NCBI RefSeq assembly: GCF_015686655.1
Contig: NZ_JADPMP010000004.1
Span: 1-64,000, forward strand
Reading direction: 5' to 3'
DNA length: 64,000 nt
Source: Pontibacter sp. FD36
GTDB taxonomy: Bacteria > Bacteroidota > Bacteroidia > Cytophagales > Hymenobacteraceae
In this document: piece after piece, positions 61,850 through 64,000 of the stretch
How positions within the stretch are numbered: the first letter of the stretch is position 1
How the letters are laid out: each line of letters opens with the position of its first letter
The notes under the pieces: model-generated
The model's input: the letters and a program-made list of their open reading frames with translations, nothing else
Told to the model about the DNA's origin: nothing
Database searches by the model: none
Translations under genes and position numbers: made by a program

Positions 61850-63190
61850 ATGAAAACATCATTACTTATCACCATCCTGTTTCTATTTCAATTTTTCACT
61901 TCGGCACAGGCCCAGCGCCATAATCAGCTGGCAGACTGCCAGCGGCAACCCGCTCCGACTGCCCAAAGCACTGCACAGGCGGCATTGACTGAGAACAAAG
62001 TGGCGGTATACTATGTCGTGGCAAGTGACGAAACCTACAGCCAGGCTGAATACGACGCGATAAAGAAAGCCACCCGGGAGATACAGGCTTGGTTTCAGGT
62101 AAATACCGGCGGTCTTACCTATACCTTTGCCTATGCAGACACCGTCCTGTTTTACCAGGCGAAGGAAAGCACCAGCTATTACCGGGAGGACTGGTGGGGT
62201 CTGCTGTTGGCAGAGATGGAACAATTGGGACACCCGATCTGGGAACCGGGTTTTGTGGTGAGCCTCTGGATCAAGTCAGGTCGGCCAGAAGGATTGGGAG
62301 GAGGCGCCCAGTCTTGTAATGGCTATTGCGGCGTGGCCATCACCGCAGTGGAGAATTTCCCGGAGTTCAATGATTTTGGGATCTGCCCTACTGACCCAAC
62401 AGGTCTGATGTGGCCCTGCGTGCCACACGGCACTATGGCCCACGAGCTGGGCCATGCCTTTGGTCTTCCCCACCCCTACGAAAACGAAAGCACCCGCGAC
62501 GTCGCTTATCACAGCATCATGCAGACGCATTGGAGTTATCCTGACAAAGCACCTGATTCTGAAAGCCCCTGGGGACTTCTCACAGTGGAACGCACCGCAC
62601 TTTGGAGCAATCCCTTTTTCTACCAGGATCTTTCGCTTCGTCAGATTTACGACTCCCCCATTGTCAACCTGCCAGTCACCGGAGAGGCACCGCTAGTCAG
62701 TTTCCGTAGTTCGACGAAAGGCCTTGCAGTTAACCTGACCAACGAAACCAGAGGCGCCTGGCTCTATTACTGGACCTTTGGAGACGGTAGCGTGAGCAAT
62801 GCGACGTCCCCGAGCCATACCTACAGCCAACCGGGAACCTACACAATCACCCTGAGGGCTTCGAACGAAAACGGGATGATGGCCATGCAGCGCATGACAA
62901 TGCAGGTGGCGGAAGAGAAAAAACCTGTGGGCAAGCCCATTTATGTGGGACCCATCAAAATATACCCTAACCCAAGCACAGATGGCCGGTTTACCATCAG
63001 TTTCCCACCGTTTCCTTTTCCGGTACACCTCTCGGTGCACAATGCGATGGGGCGTCCCATTATCCAACATACCTTTTCCAGTACGTCACGCAATCTGCAT
63101 CTGGACCTGAGTGATTTCGGCCGGGGCATTTACTATGTCCGGATTCAGTTTAAGGGAGCGTCTTTCACGCACAGACTGTCCGTCCTTTAA
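61850..63190 (+). CDS. T9SS-secreted zinc metalloprotease with PKD domain
   Basis: A 446-residue protein from the start MKTSLLITILFLFQFF, which gives a signal peptide ending near SAQAQ; upstream codons to 61793 give none. The catalytic domain (about 30-280) has the zinc motif MAHELGHAFGLPHP near residue 196, of the HExxHxxGxxH metzincin type. A PKD-like domain follows (about 290-370; TFGDGSVSNATSPSHTYSQ). The last 80 residues are a type A T9SS sorting domain (IKIYPNPSTDGRF, GRGIYYVRI). It is predicted to be exported through T9SS and digest extracellular protein. The gene is single. Confidence 0.92.
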   Translation: MKTSLLITILFLFQFFTSAQAQRHNQLADCQRQPAPTAQSTAQAALTENKVAVYYVVASDETYSQAEYDAIKKATREIQAWFQVNTGGLTYTFAYADTVLFYQAKESTSYYREDWWGLLLAEMEQLGHPIWEPGFVVSLWIKSGRPEGLGGGAQSCNGYCGVAITAVENFPEFNDFGICPTDPTGLMWPCVPHGTMAHELGHAFGLPHPYENESTRDVAYHSIMQTHWSYPDKAPDSESPWGLLTVERTALWSNPFFYQDLSLRQIYDSPIVNLPVTGEAPLVSFRSSTKGLAVNLTNETRGAWLYYWTFGDGSVSNATSPSHTYSQPGTYTITLRASNENGMMAMQRMTMQVAEEKKPVGKPIYVGPIKIYPNPSTDGRFTISFPPFPFPVHLSVHNAMGRPIIQHTFSSTSRNLHLDLSDFGRGIYYVRIQFKGASFTHRLSVL

Positions 63191-63275
63191 AGTGCATTTT
63201 GCGGACCTGCCTGGCGTGCACATCGTGCTCCGGACTGGTCGTCTGAATTCCTTTCACTGTGAAGGATCACCTATA

Positions 63276-63317
63276 AAAACAAAGAGGGAGCCCCGTGTGA
63301 GGCTCCCTCTTTGTTTT
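63276..63317. terminator. terminator between protease and barrel genes
   Basis: A 17-bp perfect stem (63276-63292 with 63301-63317) with an 8-nt loop and A/T ends lies between convergent genes. Confidence 0.92.
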
Positions 63318-63331
63318 AAACTTCTTTCTGC

Positions 63332-63973
63332 TTATTTACCTCCGAACAGATAAGCTACAGAAACACCTAACACACGGTTTCTGGATTTGCTTTCGCCGGA
63401 CTCTACTTCGTACAGGCTGGTCAGACCCAATCCGTAGCGTACGTCCAGGTTAAGTGCACCTGCACCCAGATTGTAGCCTAAGCCCACGCCAAAGCTTGCA
63501 CCCAGTTCCATTCTGTTGTCTTCGTCCTCAAACTCGTAGCTGTCACTGCCTTTATTACCATCATACTTCATTGACATTTTGCCACTTGCCAAATACCCTA
63601 CAGTTGGGCCACCTGTCACAAAGCCTTTTACTTGCTCGGAGCCAAATGTAATCTTAGCCAAAACAGGCACCTCGATGTAGTTACTGGTACCTTTCAGGTA
63701 AGCGTCGCTGTCACCGAACTTATAGCCTTTTTGAATAAAAAGAAGTTCAGGCTGAATCGACAGTAGCTCACTTACATTGAAATTAGCAACTACACCTACC
63801 TGCAAACCTGGCGTGTACTTCAGTTCATCTTCCAGTTCGTCCCCATCTCCATCTGACAGGCTAACTTTTGAGAATGTAGCACCTACGCGTGGGCCGAAAG
63901 AAACAGATTGTGCCATTGATGTAAATGCCATACCTACAGCAAACAGCAGCGTGAGTAAAAATTTGATTTTCAT
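63332..63973 (-). CDS. outer-membrane beta-barrel protein, PorT-like
   Basis: A 213-residue protein with a signal peptide (MKIKFLLTLLFAVGMAFTSM, ending near MAQ). The mature part starts SVSFGPRVGATFSKVSLSDG and contains LLSIQPELLFIQKGYKFG, EVPVLAKITFGSEQVKGFVT and a terminal RVLGVSVAYLFGGK, the common outline of PorT-family barrels. It is the second protein of this type in the window, with the one at 41169-41849, and shares the IQPELLFIQKG/IEPGLFYSQKG pattern. Function unknown; the promoter is beyond the window end. Confidence 0.86.
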   Translation of the reverse strand: MKIKFLLTLLFAVGMAFTSMAQSVSFGPRVGATFSKVSLSDGDGDELEDELKYTPGLQVGVVANFNVSELLSIQPELLFIQKGYKFGDSDAYLKGTSNYIEVPVLAKITFGSEQVKGFVTGGPTVGYLASGKMSMKYDGNKGSDSYEFEDEDNRMELGASFGVGLGYNLGAGALNLDVRYGLGLTSLYEVESGESKSRNRVLGVSVAYLFGGK

Positions 63974-64000
63974 AAAAAATGTTGGTTTAAAATATGCGCA

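Noticed and set aside
1..64000. tRNA, rRNA, riboswitch or insertion-sequence features
   Set aside because: I looked in the gaps and at gene ends and saw no tRNA-like fold, rRNA segment, transposase or terminal inverted repeat; covariance-model scans would be decisive.

Overview
This window looks like a chromosomal segment of a Bacteroidetes bacterium, most likely a Pontibacter-like member of the Hymenobacteraceae (Cytophagales). The evidence is several secreted proteins with C-terminal type IX secretion (T9SS) sorting domains, a PorP/SprF-family protein beside a giant gliding-motility-type (CHU_C) protein, Bacteroidetes-type -7 promoter elements (TAnnTTTG, often exactly TACCTTTG), few Shine-Dalgarno sequences, and roughly half G+C. 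Family-level placement is fairly secure; the genus is an inference. No rRNA, tRNA, CRISPR array, insertion sequence or phage gene was found.

Layout. 1-3.9 kb: the 3' end of a T9SS cargo protein, a small lipoprotein and a LamG/Ig T9SS cargo protein. 4.5-16.3 kb: an exopolysaccharide region. A rightward MBOAT acyltransferase, SGNH hydrolase and GT61 glycosyltransferase set meets a leftward set: undecaprenyl-phosphate sugar transferase, WecG/TagA glycosyltransferase, then rfbF, rfbG, rfbC-like epimerase, SAF-domain dehydrogenase and GT4 glycosyltransferase. Together they could make a CDP-activated deoxysugar, build a lipid-linked repeat unit and acylate the polymer. 16.3-17.3 kb is AT-rich and non-coding. 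17.3-24.9 kb: a 2178-residue repeat protein with a CHU_C-type C-terminus and its PorP/SprF partner.

25-33 kb: a TMEM220 protein, then a copper region (CopZ-like chaperone, CopA ATPase). A multi-PAS histidine kinase with a receiver-only regulator follows, then a DUF305 membrane protein with an HMA-AraC fusion regulator. 33.4-45.2 kb: an RhlE-like RNA helicase, small hypothetical proteins, an alpha/beta hydrolase, a T9SS cargo protein divergent from an OmpR-type two-component system (with a striking GTTAAAG repeat array between them), an outer-membrane barrel, a nucleoid-associated protein, a Spy-like periplasmic protein and a sterol-desaturase-family protein. 45.2-64 kb: housekeeping and envelope genes, including an HD protein, 3D-domain protein, TVP38/VTT protein, rhomboid protease, NagZ-like GH3, MsrA, NUDIX, SDR, M28 peptidase, GIN-domain protein, M48-like protease, sodium:solute symporter, two paralogous lipoproteins flanking that last group, an SRPBCC protein, a T9SS-secreted zinc metalloprotease and a final outer-membrane barrel.

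Two genome-scale signals stand out. The word AGGTATA/TATACCT occurs about 100 times by eye (about 8 expected by chance), in all reading frames and between genes, yet is missing from about 27.4 to 33.2 kb. Four helically phased GTTAAAG-type repeats lie between two divergent -7 elements that lack -33 elements, next to an OmpR-family two-component operon. Many genes end in strong intrinsic terminators, one of which lies inside the coding end of a convergent gene.
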